From positions 18,277 through 82,276 of the forward strand of contig JAVKIY010000002.1 in assembly GCA_031459235.1 (NCBI GenBank): a DNA stretch of 64,000 bases. The letters are read 5' to 3'. The notes under the pieces were generated by a model. It did no database searches. It worked only from the letters and a program-made list of their open reading frames with translations, and was not told where the DNA came from. This stretch comes from Fervidifonticultor_A tertius. GTDB taxonomy: Bacteria > Sysuimicrobiota > Sysuimicrobiia > Sysuimicrobiales > Humicultoraceae. This document shows positions 1 to 8,112 of this stretch, in pieces. Numbering within the stretch: the stretch's first letter is position 1; each line of letters starts with the position of its first letter. The translations under genes were made by a program, and so were the position numbers.

Positions 1-83
1 GCGTCCTCGGGATGATCGCCAACGAGGGCCTGCGGCGCCTGGAGTACCGTCTGATGCGCTGGCACTACGAGCGAGGACGATGA
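1..83 (+). CDS. ABC transporter permease, C-terminal end only
   Basis: Only the last 26 codons are in the window. The frame ends in RRLEYRLMRWHYERGR and a TGA that overlaps the next ATG (ATGA). A basic, amphipathic LRRLE..L.RWH tail is typical of SsuC/TauC/ThiX-type permeases, which import sulfonates, nitrate or thiamine pyrimidines, so an inner-membrane permease is the best guess. The 4-base overlap places it in the same operon as the catabolic genes that follow. Family and substrate cannot be confirmed from so short a piece. Confidence 0.5.
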   Translation, partial: VLGMIANEGLRRLEYRLMRWHYERGR

Positions 84-1285
84 GCGATCGGTCGCTGGAT
101 GACGGCATCCCCCACGCGGAGATCGCGCGGCGGCTGGAGCGGGTGCGGGCCGCGGCTGCGGAGCGCGGGCTGCGCGGGCTGCTGGCGGTCGCGCGGCCGT
201 TCTTCGAGCGGCCTGCGAACGTGGCCTACCTCTCGAACCACTTCCCGCCCTTTCCCACGGGGATGTACTGGGGGGAGATGCGGGGGATCGGACACGCCGC
301 CCTCGTGGTCCCGCTCGCGGCCGACCCGATCCTGATTGTCGACACGACGTTCCGCCGCGACCTGGTGGCGATCCAGGACGTCCGCCACGCCCGCTCGAAG
401 TCGGGCCCGGCCATGTCGTTCCTGCCGAACTTCGCCGAGGCGATCGCCGACGCGCTGGCGGAGCGGGACCTCGGGGCCGGTCGCGTCGGCCTGATCGGGG
501 ACGATGTGATGCCTGTCCGGATGCACCGCGACATCATGGCGCGGCTGCCGGGGCTCGTCCTCGAGCCGTTCGACGAGGTCATGGGGCGGCTGCGGATGGT
601 CAAGAGCGAGGCGGAGCTGCGGCTCCAGCGTCGGGCCGCCCGCATCTGCGACGAGGGCTACGCTGGCATGCTGCCCGCGATCCGCGCGGGTGCACGAGAG
701 ACCGAGGTCTGCGCCGCGGGATACGCGGCGACGATGGGGGCCGGGGCCGACTTCGTCCGCTACGTGCGGACCTACTCGGGGCCGCATTCGGCGATGGGCG
801 TGCGGTGGCCGCAGGCCACCGACCGGCGCCTGGCCGACGGCGAGCTGCTGGTGACCGACGTTGTCGGCGCGTACTGGGGCCAGCAGTTTGACGTGAACCG
901 CACGTTCGTGGTGGGCCGCCGGCCCTCGGACCGCCAGCGCCGGCAGCTTGACGCCGCGCTGGAGGCCACGCGCGCGGCCATCGCCGCCGCGCGGCCGGGC
1001 GCCCCGGCCGAGGCACTCGTCGCGGCCGCCAACCGGGTCATCGAGGCCCGCGGGTTCGGGGCGCACGCGCGGCCATTCATCGGACATGGAATCGGCTACG
1101 AGACGATGGAGCCGCCGCTGCTGTTCACCGGCGATACGACGCCGCTCGAGCCTGGGATGGTGCTGTGCGTCGAGCCCGGCATCGAGATCCCGGGCGAGGA
1201 AGGCGTGCGGATCGAAGAGGAGATCATCGTCACCGACGGCGAGCCCGAGGTGATCACGAGGTTCGAGCCGCGCCAGTGGGCGTGA
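80..1285 (+). CDS. M24-family metallopeptidase (Xaa-Pro peptidase/creatinase fold)
   Basis: A 401-residue protein with the two-part layout of the family: a creatinase-type N-terminal domain (about residues 10-165) and a pita-bread catalytic domain (about 175-395). All five expected metal ligands are visible: Asp260 and Asp271 in TDVVGAYWGQQFD, His336 in GHGIGYE, Glu365 in CVEPG and Glu379 in RIEEE. It should therefore be an active dinuclear metal hydrolase acting on an X-Pro bond or on a small amide such as creatine. It starts inside the stop of the upstream permease and ends inside the next start, so it is translationally coupled on both sides. In this setting a small-molecule amidase role is as likely as peptide turnover. 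Confidence 0.85.
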   Translation: MSDRSLDDGIPHAEIARRLERVRAAAAERGLRGLLAVARPFFERPANVAYLSNHFPPFPTGMYWGEMRGIGHAALVVPLAADPILIVDTTFRRDLVAIQDVRHARSKSGPAMSFLPNFAEAIADALAERDLGAGRVGLIGDDVMPVRMHRDIMARLPGLVLEPFDEVMGRLRMVKSEAELRLQRRAARICDEGYAGMLPAIRAGARETEVCAAGYAATMGAGADFVRYVRTYSGPHSAMGVRWPQATDRRLADGELLVTDVVGAYWGQQFDVNRTFVVGRRPSDRQRRQLDAALEATRAAIAAARPGAPAEALVAAANRVIEARGFGAHARPFIGHGIGYETMEPPLLFTGDTTPLEPGMVLCVEPGIEIPGEEGVRIEEEIIVTDGEPEVITRFEPRQWA

Positions 1286-2466
1286 TGACCGGGACGCTTC
1301 ACCAGCGGGTGGGCGCGGCGGTCGACGCCGCAGCGGAGAGTCTCATCGCGCTCAGCCGCGCGATCCACGCCGCGCCGGAGCCCGCCTGGCAGGAGCACGC
1401 CACCGTCCGGCGGCTGGTGGAGTTCCTGCGCGCGCTCCCAGGTGTGGCGGTCGAGGAGCGGACCGCCGACCTGCCGACGGCCTTCCGGGCCTGGGCCGGC
1501 GCCGCGGAAGCCCCGGCCGTCGGGGTCGTCTGCGAGTACGACGCGTTGCCCGGGCTCGGGCATGCCTGCGGCCACAATCTCATCGCCGCCGCGGCGGCGG
1601 GCGCGCTAGTCGGCGTCACCGCGGTCGCCGACCGTCTGCCGGGCCGGGTGGTGGTGATCGGCTCGCCGGCGGAAGAGGGCGGCGGCGGCAAGATCGTGAT
1701 GGCCGAGCGCGGAGCCTACGACGGACTGGCCGCGGTGCTCCAGGTGCACCCGGCGGACCGCTCCCGGCTCAGCGGCCCGACGATCGGCCTGGCGGTGCGG
1801 GTGGTGGAGTTCCGCGGCCGCGCCGCGCACGCCGGTAGCGCGCCCGAGCGCGGGATCAACGCGCTCGACGCGGTCGTGCAGCTCTTCACCGCGCTCAACG
1901 CGATGCGCCAGCAGGTCCCCGACGGCTGCCGGCTGTACGGCATCATCACCCGGGGCGGCGAGACGCTCCACACGGTGCCCGACCACACCGCGGCGCAGGT
2001 TGGCGTGCGCGCGCCTTCTATGCCGTTGCTGGAGGCGCTGGCGGCCCGGGTCGAGGACTGCGCGCGCGCCGCGGCGCTCGCGACGGGATGCACCGTGACG
2101 GTCGAGCGGCCGCCGCACTCGCAGTACCCGCCGATGCGGCTCAACCGCCCGCTGGGCCGCCTGCTGGCCGACGCGATGCGTAGCCTGGGTGAGGAGGTCG
2201 AGGACTTCCCGCCGGGCCATGAAGGCTACGCGAACGACGCCGCGGTCGTCAGCCGCCTGGCCCCCGCGGCCCTGCTCAACTTCGGCATCGGCCCGCGCGG
2301 GCTGGCCGAGCACTCCGCCGCCTTCGCCGAGGCCGCCGCCTCCGAGGCGGGCCACCGCGGCATGCTCCGGGCCGCGAAGGCGATGGCGATCGCCGCCATT
2401 GAGCTGATCACCGATCCCGCCCTGCGCCGGCGCGTGGGGGACGACTTCGAGCGAGGCGACACATGA
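1285..2466 (+). CDS. M20-family amidohydrolase (AbgB/HipO-like)
   Basis: Zinc-dependent hydrolase of N-acyl or amide bonds, 393 residues from the ATG that overlaps the upstream stop. The open frame reaches back to 1165, but that part lies inside the M24 gene. Metal-site motifs are present: HACGHN with Cys95 and His97, PAEEGGGGK with Glu130/Glu131, and VHP with His155. The lid dimerisation domain follows at about 175-285. The HACGHN form is typical of the M20D subgroup (aminobenzoyl-glutamate, indole-acetyl-amino acid and hippurate hydrolases). In this cluster it could remove an acyl group from a ring-opened N-heterocycle, but that is inference. Confidence 0.85.
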   Translation: MTGTLHQRVGAAVDAAAESLIALSRAIHAAPEPAWQEHATVRRLVEFLRALPGVAVEERTADLPTAFRAWAGAAEAPAVGVVCEYDALPGLGHACGHNLIAAAAAGALVGVTAVADRLPGRVVVIGSPAEEGGGGKIVMAERGAYDGLAAVLQVHPADRSRLSGPTIGLAVRVVEFRGRAAHAGSAPERGINALDAVVQLFTALNAMRQQVPDGCRLYGIITRGGETLHTVPDHTAAQVGVRAPSMPLLEALAARVEDCARAAALATGCTVTVERPPHSQYPPMRLNRPLGRLLADAMRSLGEEVEDFPPGHEGYANDAAVVSRLAPAALLNFGIGPRGLAEHSAAFAEAAASEAGHRGMLRAAKAMAIAAIELITDPALRRRVGDDFERGDT

Positions 2467-3158
2467 AACCCTTCGACAACGTGACGCTCAGCCAGCGGGT
2501 GCGCGATCACCTGCGCGACCAGATCCTCGCCAACGCCCTGGCACCCGGCACGCCGCTGCACGAGGAGGAGATTGCTGCCCAGCTCGGCATCAGCCGGGCG
2601 CCGGTGCGCGAGGCGCTGCGCCTGCTCGCCGCCGAGGACCTGGTGACGATCGCCCCTCGCCGCGGCGCGATCGTCAAGGCGCTCTCCCCGCAGGAGTTCC
2701 TGGACGCCTATCAGGTGCGCGAGGCACTGGAGGTGCTGGCGATCCGGCTGGCGATCCCACGCCTGGCCGACGCCGACCTCCAGGGGCTGCGCGATCTGCA
2801 CGGCGAGATGATGCTGGCCGCCGCGCGCGCCGACGTCGAAGGGTTCTTCGAGGCGAACACCGCGTTCCACACGGCCCTCGTGGAGGCCTCGGGCAACGCG
2901 CGGCTTGCCGAGCTGTACCGTCTGCTGATGAACCAGCTCCGGCGCTACCGCATGCGGTCGATGTCGCTGCGCGGGGGCTTGGAGCGCTCGATCGCCGAGC
3001 ACGCCGCGATCCTCGAGGCGGTGACGCGGCGTGACAGCGAGACCGCGAGCCGCCTGCTGGGCGAGCACATCCGGATGCCGCAGCGGATCCTGGAGGCGGC
3101 GCCGGACGGGGAACTGCAGACGCCGGGCGGTCGGCCGGCGACCTCGGGAGGGCGATGA
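2463..3158 (+). CDS. GntR-family regulator, FadR/FCD subfamily
   Basis: DNA-binding repressor or activator of 231 residues. The N-terminal winged helix-turn-helix (about 10-75) contains QLGISRAPVREALRLL, the classic GntR recognition helix. The C-terminal FCD effector domain (about 85-215) is all-helical, with the Asp/His pattern that usually binds a metal and a carboxylic acid ligand (REALEVLAIRLA, NTAFHTALVEASGN, EHAAIL). The start overlaps the M20 stop (ATGA) and the stop overlaps the next start. It therefore sits inside the catabolic operon and probably senses the pathway substrate or an acid intermediate. No operator could be assigned because the start of the operon is outside the window. 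Confidence 0.88.
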   Translation: MKPFDNVTLSQRVRDHLRDQILANALAPGTPLHEEEIAAQLGISRAPVREALRLLAAEDLVTIAPRRGAIVKALSPQEFLDAYQVREALEVLAIRLAIPRLADADLQGLRDLHGEMMLAAARADVEGFFEANTAFHTALVEASGNARLAELYRLLMNQLRRYRMRSMSLRGGLERSIAEHAAILEAVTRRDSETASRLLGEHIRMPQRILEAAPDGELQTPGGRPATSGGR

Positions 3159-4222
3159 CTGAAGATAGGAGCGGTGCACCGACGATGAGCGCGACCACCC
3201 TGCACTTCGGCGTCAACCTGAACAACCGGGAGCCGCTGCTGGCGCCCCAGTACGACGTTCCTGCGCTCCTCGACCTGTCGGCCGCCGCGGAGGAGGCGGG
3301 CTTCGAGTCGATGTGGGTGGGGGACAGCCTGTTCTCCAAGCCCCGCTACGAGCCGCTCGCCCTGCTCGCCGCGATCTCGCAGCGCACGACGCGGGCGAAG
3401 CTCGGCACCGCCTGCCTGGTCACGGGCACGCGCAACCCGCTCTATCTGGCGCTGGAGTGGGCCACGCTGGACGTGATCTCCGGCGGCCGCACGATCCTGG
3501 GCGCCTGCATGGGGAACCCCGAGGAAGGCGTTCGACGGGAGTATCGGGCGCTGGGATTGGACTTCGAGCGCCGGGCCGAGATCTTCGAGGAGGGCCTCCA
3601 CGTCCTGCGCACGCTGTGGACCGAGGGGCGGATCACCCACAAGGGCCGGTGGTTCGACTACCAGGACGTCAGCTTCTCCTCCGGCGTCGAGATGGGACCG
3701 CTCATGCCCGTGCAAACGCCTCCGCCGATGTGGATTGTCAGCAACCCGCGGCTCATCCGCGGCGTCGAGGAGCGGCGCGTCGCCCGGGTGATCGACCGCG
3801 CCGCGCTGCGGATCGTGCGATACGGCGACGGCTGGATGACGTGCTGCCGGGCACGACATCCCGAGGAACTCACCGCCCAGCTCGAGCGCATCCGCGAGGC
3901 CGCCGCGGCGGAGGGTCGGGACCCTTCCAGCCTGGCGGTGGCCTATCAGGTGACGATGAACATCGCGGACTCGGAGGCCGAGGCCCAGCGGGGCATCGAT
4001 GAGTACATCTCCCAGTACTATCCCGAGCTGAGCAAGGCGGTGGACCTGGGCGAGTGGGGGCCCGTCGGCACGCCGGACCGCATCGCCGCGTGGATCGAGA
4101 CGTTCGCCCGCGCCGGGGTCACGACGTTCATCTGCCGCTTCGGGGCGCTGGACCAGTTTGGGCAGGTAGCCCGGTTCGCGCGGGACGTGCTGCCGCGGTT
4201 TTCGGCGCGCGCCCGGCGATGA
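3155..4222 (+). CDS. LLM-class F420/FMN-dependent oxidoreductase (luciferase-like)
   Basis: A 355-residue protein of the bacterial-luciferase-like TIM-barrel family. Typical stretches are FGVNLNNRE at the first strand, AAEEAGFESMWVGDS, KLGTACLVTG, LDVISGGRTILGACMG and the C-terminal GTPDRIAAWIETFARAGV. These enzymes are flavin monooxygenases or F420-dependent dehydrogenases. No flavin reductase partner lies nearby. The ATG at 3155 overlaps the GntR stop; a second ATG at 3185 (MSATTLHFG) is a possible alternative that would shorten the protein by 10 residues. Within a pyridine-type catabolic cluster it is a candidate for ring hydroxylation or ring opening, as LLM monooxygenases do in some other N-heterocycle pathways. 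That role is inferred. Confidence 0.85.
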   Translation: MTEDRSGAPTMSATTLHFGVNLNNREPLLAPQYDVPALLDLSAAAEEAGFESMWVGDSLFSKPRYEPLALLAAISQRTTRAKLGTACLVTGTRNPLYLALEWATLDVISGGRTILGACMGNPEEGVRREYRALGLDFERRAEIFEEGLHVLRTLWTEGRITHKGRWFDYQDVSFSSGVEMGPLMPVQTPPPMWIVSNPRLIRGVEERRVARVIDRAALRIVRYGDGWMTCCRARHPEELTAQLERIREAAAAEGRDPSSLAVAYQVTMNIADSEAEAQRGIDEYISQYYPELSKAVDLGEWGPVGTPDRIAAWIETFARAGVTTFICRFGALDQFGQVARFARDVLPRFSARARR

Positions 4223-4268
4223 CCGTTGCGGCGGGGCGTTGGGGGATCCTTCGGGAGGAGGCACCACC

Positions 4269-5504
4269 ATGGCGTTGAGCACGCAGGGGGCGGGGCGGGC
4301 CGGGCGGGCGGAGCCGCCGCCCGGCGGTATCCGGGTCCGCCACCAGCCTGTGGGGAGCGACTTCGGGCTCGAGGAGATCCAGGCCATCGCCCAGACCCTG
4401 CAGCAGGACGCGCAGACCGACGGGCCGCAGAACCGCGCCTTCGAGGCAGAGTTCGCCTCGCTGTGCGGGGTGCCATACGCGTTCACGATGGCCAACTGCT
4501 CGGTCGCCCTGATCGTGGCCGGCCAGCTCTGCGGGCTGCGGGGGGGCGACGAGGTCATTACGACGCCGCTGACGTTTGTGTCCACCAGCACGTCGGTGTT
4601 GAGCTGCGGGGCGACGCCGGTGTTCGTCGACGTCGACCCGCGCACATTCACCCTGGATCCAGACGCGGTGGCCGCGGCTATCACGCCGCGGACGCGGGCG
4701 ATCTACGCGGTGCACCTATTCGGCCAGTGCGCGGACATGGACGCCATCACCGCGGTTGCGCGCCGCCACGGCCTGCGGGTCATCGAGGACGCCGCCCACG
4801 TGGCGGGGGCGACCTACAAGGGCCGGCCGGCGGGATCGCTCGGTGACGCGGCCGCGTTCAGCTTCCACTCGCGGAAGAACATCACGACGCTGGGCGAGGG
4901 TGGCATGCTCACGACCCGGGACGCCGCGTGGGCAGCCAAGGTGCCGCTGCTGCGCAGCATCGGGGTCAATCATGGCGTCGAGCACCCAGCCGCCGACTAC
5001 TGGTTGCCCCTGCCCTACGACGTGGAGGCGCCCGACGGGTACATCCCGACCAACTACCGGATGAGCGAGGCGCAGGCCGCGGTCGGCCGGGTCCAGCTCC
5101 GGCGCCTGGTTGCGAACAACGCCCGGCGTCGGGCGATCGCCCGCCGCTACACCGAGGCGCTGGCCGACGTGCCCGGCCTGGTCCTGCCGCACGAGGCGCG
5201 AGCGGGCGAACACATCTACTACCTGTACGGCATCCTGGTGGATGAGGCGGAGGCGGGGTTCGGGCGTGACGCGCTGATGCGCACGCTGTTCTGCGACTAC
5301 GGCGTGCAGACCATCACCGGGTACCCGCCGGCCTACTGGTTCAGCGTCTACCAGAGCCGCGGCTACCCGCGGGGGCTGTGCCCGGTCGCGGAGCGCACTT
5401 ATGACCGGATCCTGATGCTCCCGGTCTACGCGCGCCTGACCGATGCGGAGGTCGACTACGTAATCGAGAGCGTCGTCGGGGCCGCCCGCCGCCTGCGCGG
5501 GTGA
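4269..5504 (+). CDS. DegT/DnrJ/EryC1/StrS-family PLP enzyme
   Basis: A fold-type I PLP protein of 411 residues. The ATG at 4269 is chosen because GGGAGGAG lies just upstream; the open frame extends to 4239. The family lysine is Lys203 in FHSRKNITTLGEGG, the cofactor Asp/Gln region is VIEDAAHVAG, and the C-terminal IYYLYGIL and GYPPAYW segments are typical. Members usually aminate keto-sugars or act as dehydratases. There are no nucleotide-sugar genes nearby, so a sugar role is not supported here. It follows the LLM gene after 46 bases and precedes the NicX-like gene, so it belongs to the same transcription unit. The substrate is unknown. Confidence 0.85.
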   Translation: MALSTQGAGRAGRAEPPPGGIRVRHQPVGSDFGLEEIQAIAQTLQQDAQTDGPQNRAFEAEFASLCGVPYAFTMANCSVALIVAGQLCGLRGGDEVITTPLTFVSTSTSVLSCGATPVFVDVDPRTFTLDPDAVAAAITPRTRAIYAVHLFGQCADMDAITAVARRHGLRVIEDAAHVAGATYKGRPAGSLGDAAAFSFHSRKNITTLGEGGMLTTRDAAWAAKVPLLRSIGVNHGVEHPAADYWLPLPYDVEAPDGYIPTNYRMSEAQAAVGRVQLRRLVANNARRRAIARRYTEALADVPGLVLPHEARAGEHIYYLYGILVDEAEAGFGRDALMRTLFCDYGVQTITGYPPAYWFSVYQSRGYPRGLCPVAERTYDRILMLPVYARLTDAEVDYVIESVVGAARRLRG

Positions 5505-5543
5505 GCCCGCGAGGCTCAGGGACGCGAGCGAGGGGAGGGCGAC

Positions 5544-6551
5544 ATGGCAGTATCCCGCAAGAGACTCCGGCGCGACGCCGAGCTGATCGTGGACGTCTGC
5601 ATGTCGGTCGCGAAAGACGATGTCGTGACCATCATCACCGACGACGCGCACCTCAAGGAAGCGCAGGCGCTCGCCGCGGCGGCGCTGGACCGGGGCGCCT
5701 TCCCGGTCATCATGAACAATGAGACCCAGGTCCGCCGCGGACTGGCGGATGTGCGCTTCCCGATGGCGCCCCCGCGGAACCTGCACCAGGCGATGGTCGC
5801 CTCGGACGAGGTGATCATCATCACGAACCTGGAGTGGGCTAACCGGTTCGCGCACGTCTCGGCGGTGCGGGAAACCTGCGCGGCCAACGGTAAGATCGCC
5901 TCGGTGGAGGAAGGCATGGGCGCTTGGGACCTGACCGAGCGCGACATCCAGGAAGCCACGCGGCGCGCGCGCGACGCGATCGCGGCGCTACAGGGAGTTT
6001 CGCGCTGCCGCGTCACCGCGGCGAACGGGACCGACGTGGTGGTGAGCATCGCCGGCCGGCCGGCGCTGGAGGTGACCCCCATCAAGAAGCGGGGGCAGAT
6101 GATGGGTCCGGTGCCGCTGTGGGCGGAGGTGGCCTTCGCCGCCGTGGAGGACCAGACCGAGGGGCGCATCGTGGTGGACGGTGTGATGCTAGGGATCGGC
6201 GTGCCGGGTCAGGTCGCCCACCCAATCACCTGGACCGTCACGGGCGGCCGCGCGACCGCCATCGAGGGCGGCCCGGAGGCGGCGCGGCTGCGCGAGGTGA
6301 TCGCCGGGGTCCCGGGGGCCAACGTGATCGGCGAGTTCGCCTTCGGGACGAGCACGAAGTCGCCGTTCGGCTCGCCCTCCGAGAAGGGCCGGCTGGGGAC
6401 CGTGCACTTCGCGCTCGGGGACAACCACAACGCCTACCCGGGCGGGCAGAACGTGAGCACGCTCCACCTGGACGGCGTCGTCCTCAACGCGTCCCTGCAG
6501 ATCCTCGACAGCGGACGCTACATCCTCCGTGACGGGCAGTGGGTGCTCTGA
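5544..6551 (+). CDS. M29 aminopeptidase / NicX-like metalloenzyme
   Basis: A 335-residue protein with a good ribosome site (GAGGGGAGGGCGAC then ATG). The C-terminal half carries GEFAFGTS, VHFALGDNHNAYPGG and LHLDGVVL. Glu264, His288, His295, His308 and Asp310 are candidate metal ligands, and the H-x-D pair in LHLDG is the conserved signature shared by thermophilic aminopeptidases T (M29) and the non-haem iron 2,5-dihydroxypyridine dioxygenase NicX. The length is nearer to NicX (about 350) than to aminopeptidase T (about 410). NicX opens a pyridine ring, which fits the B6-like genes just downstream. The alternative is a small-substrate aminopeptidase; sequence alone does not settle it. Confidence 0.7.
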   Translation: MAVSRKRLRRDAELIVDVCMSVAKDDVVTIITDDAHLKEAQALAAAALDRGAFPVIMNNETQVRRGLADVRFPMAPPRNLHQAMVASDEVIIITNLEWANRFAHVSAVRETCAANGKIASVEEGMGAWDLTERDIQEATRRARDAIAALQGVSRCRVTAANGTDVVVSIAGRPALEVTPIKKRGQMMGPVPLWAEVAFAAVEDQTEGRIVVDGVMLGIGVPGQVAHPITWTVTGGRATAIEGGPEAARLREVIAGVPGANVIGEFAFGTSTKSPFGSPSEKGRLGTVHFALGDNHNAYPGGQNVSTLHLDGVVLNASLQILDSGRYILRDGQWVL

Positions 6552-6913
6552 TGGCGCCGGTGAGGGTCGTCAACCTGGGCCAGGTGGAGCCCATCGCGCT
6601 CCCGCAGGGGAGCTGGAGCCGGATGCTCGTGACCGCCAGGACCGCCGGGGGGAACCGGTCCTCGCTCGGCTACTCGGTGTTCACCCCCGGGACCGTGCTC
6701 GGCATGGTCTCGCACGAGGTGGAGGAGGTGGCCTACGTCGTGGCCGGGCGCGGCGAGCTGCGGCTGGACGAGGGCGCGGTTACCTTCGGCCCGGGCGACG
6801 CGTTGTTCATCCCGCCGCACACCTGGCACGCGGTGGCGAACACTGGCGACGAGGACGTGGTGATGGTCTTCGGGTTCCCGCATCCCGACTACCCGCCGAC
6901 GGCGCGGCGGTGA
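6551..6913 (+). CDS. Small single-domain cupin protein
   Basis: A 120-residue protein starting at the ATG that overlaps the stop of the NicX-like gene. It has both cupin motifs. The first region is VSHEVEEVAYVVAGRGELRLD, with a His and two Glu at the metal site. The second is GPGDALFIPPHTWHAVANTG, with the conserved PPHTWH histidines. Such proteins bind a metal and act as small dioxygenases, isomerases or ligand sensors. It is tightly coupled to the gene before it and 10 bases from the aminotransferase after it, so it probably acts on the same pathway. Confidence 0.85.
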   Translation: MAPVRVVNLGQVEPIALPQGSWSRMLVTARTAGGNRSSLGYSVFTPGTVLGMVSHEVEEVAYVVAGRGELRLDEGAVTFGPGDALFIPPHTWHAVANTGDEDVVMVFGFPHPDYPPTARR

Positions 6914-6923
6914 GGACGGCGGC

Positions 6924-8093
6924 GTGACCGACTGGCCGTACCTCTCGGCGGCCTCCGGTCCGGGCGAGGTGACCAACCGGACGCTGCGGGACCATGCGCG
7001 CCAGGTGGTCAACCACTACGACCCGGCGTTCGTCGAGACGTTCGCGCGCGCGACCGACCATCTGAAGCACATCTTCCGCACGGCGCACGACATCGTTATC
7101 CCCCAGGGCGAGGTTGTGCTCGGGATGGAGGCCGTGGCGGCGAGTCTGTTCTCGCCGGGCGACCGGGTCCTCAACCTGGTCTCGGGGATCTTCGGGAAGT
7201 GGTTCGAGACTTTCATCGCGCGGGCCGGCGCCGAGCCCCTCGAGGTGGCGGTGCCGTACGATCAGGCGATCGACCCCGAGGACGTCCGCCGCGCGCTGCG
7301 CCGGCATCCTGACGTGGGGTTCCTGGCGGTCGTCCACGCGGAGACGCCGTCGGGCACCGTGAACCCCGTGGACGACATCTGCCGGATCGCGTCCGAGGCC
7401 GGTGTGATCACCATCGTGGACACCGCGCTCGGTCTGGGCAGCCATCCCTTCGAGGCGGACGCCTGGGGGGTCGACATCGCGGTCGCCGGGCCGCAGAAGG
7501 CGCTCGGCGGCGTGCCCGGGCTGTGCCCCATCGCGGTTAGCCCGCGCGCGTGGGAGGCCATGGCCCGGCGCCGGCCCACGCCGCTGCGCGAGAGCTACCT
7601 CTCTCTGCTCGACTGGCGCGAGAGCTGGGTGGAGAAGCGCGCGTTCCCCTACACCGCGTCGGTCAGCCTGGTCTACGCCCTGGAGTCGGTGGCGGCGCAG
7701 GTGCTGGAGGTCGGGCTGGAGCGGCACATCGCGCGGCACACCCGGGTGGGCCGGGCGTGCCGCGCCGCGGTGCGGGCGCTGGGGCTGGCGCCGTGGCCGG
7801 CGCGCGACGAGATCGCCTGCAATGCCGTGACCACGGTCCGGACGCCCGAGGGCCTCGACGCGGGCGCCCTGGTGGCCCGCATGCGGCGGCCGTACGGGGT
7901 GAAGATCTCGGGCGGGTACAAGGAGCTGGCGGGTGTGACCTTCCGGCTCGGCCACATGGGTGTCTCCGCCCACCCCACGCATCTGGCCGCACTGCTGGCG
8001 GTGCTGGAGCGCAGCCTGGCTGATCTGGGCCGGTCGGTGCGACTGGGCGCGGGGGTCGGGGCGGCGATGGCCCTGCTGGGCGAGTGGGAGTGA
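6924..8093 (+). CDS. Class V aminotransferase, pyridoxamine-pyruvate aminotransferase-like
   Basis: A 389-residue PLP-fold enzyme with a GTG start preceded by GAGGA. The PLP lysine is at about residue 192 in AGPQKALGG. Several stretches closely match what I remember of Mesorhizobium loti PPAT, which converts pyridoxamine plus pyruvate to pyridoxal plus alanine: NHYDPAF, GEVVLGMEAVAASLFSPGD, LNLVSGIFGKWF, VPYDQAIDP, ETPSGTVNPVD and RLGHMG. The N-terminal YDPAF and the GE.VLG.EA motif are more PPAT-like than serine-glyoxylate-like. One substrate-region stretch (SGGYKELAG) differs from the Arg-containing M. loti sequence, so the substrate may be a relative of pyridoxamine. It stands directly before two more B6-catabolism-like genes. 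Confidence 0.82.
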   Translation: MTDWPYLSAASGPGEVTNRTLRDHARQVVNHYDPAFVETFARATDHLKHIFRTAHDIVIPQGEVVLGMEAVAASLFSPGDRVLNLVSGIFGKWFETFIARAGAEPLEVAVPYDQAIDPEDVRRALRRHPDVGFLAVVHAETPSGTVNPVDDICRIASEAGVITIVDTALGLGSHPFEADAWGVDIAVAGPQKALGGVPGLCPIAVSPRAWEAMARRRPTPLRESYLSLLDWRESWVEKRAFPYTASVSLVYALESVAAQVLEVGLERHIARHTRVGRACRAAVRALGLAPWPARDEIACNAVTTVRTPEGLDAGALVARMRRPYGVKISGGYKELAGVTFRLGHMGVSAHPTHLAALLAVLERSLADLGRSVRLGAGVGAAMALLGEWE

Positions 8094-8112
8094 CGCGCAT
8101 GGAGGCGATGCG

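Noticed and set aside
65..1087. Long minus-strand open frame (340 codons) opposite the M24 gene
   Set aside because: GC-rich genes leave long open frames on the other strand. The translation is low-complexity (Arg, Gly, Pro, His) without domains, while the plus-strand frame has all M24 ligands.
2945..4684. 579-codon minus-strand open frame opposite the LLM and DegT genes
   Set aside because: It spans several well-supported plus-strand genes and has a shadow-type composition with no motif.
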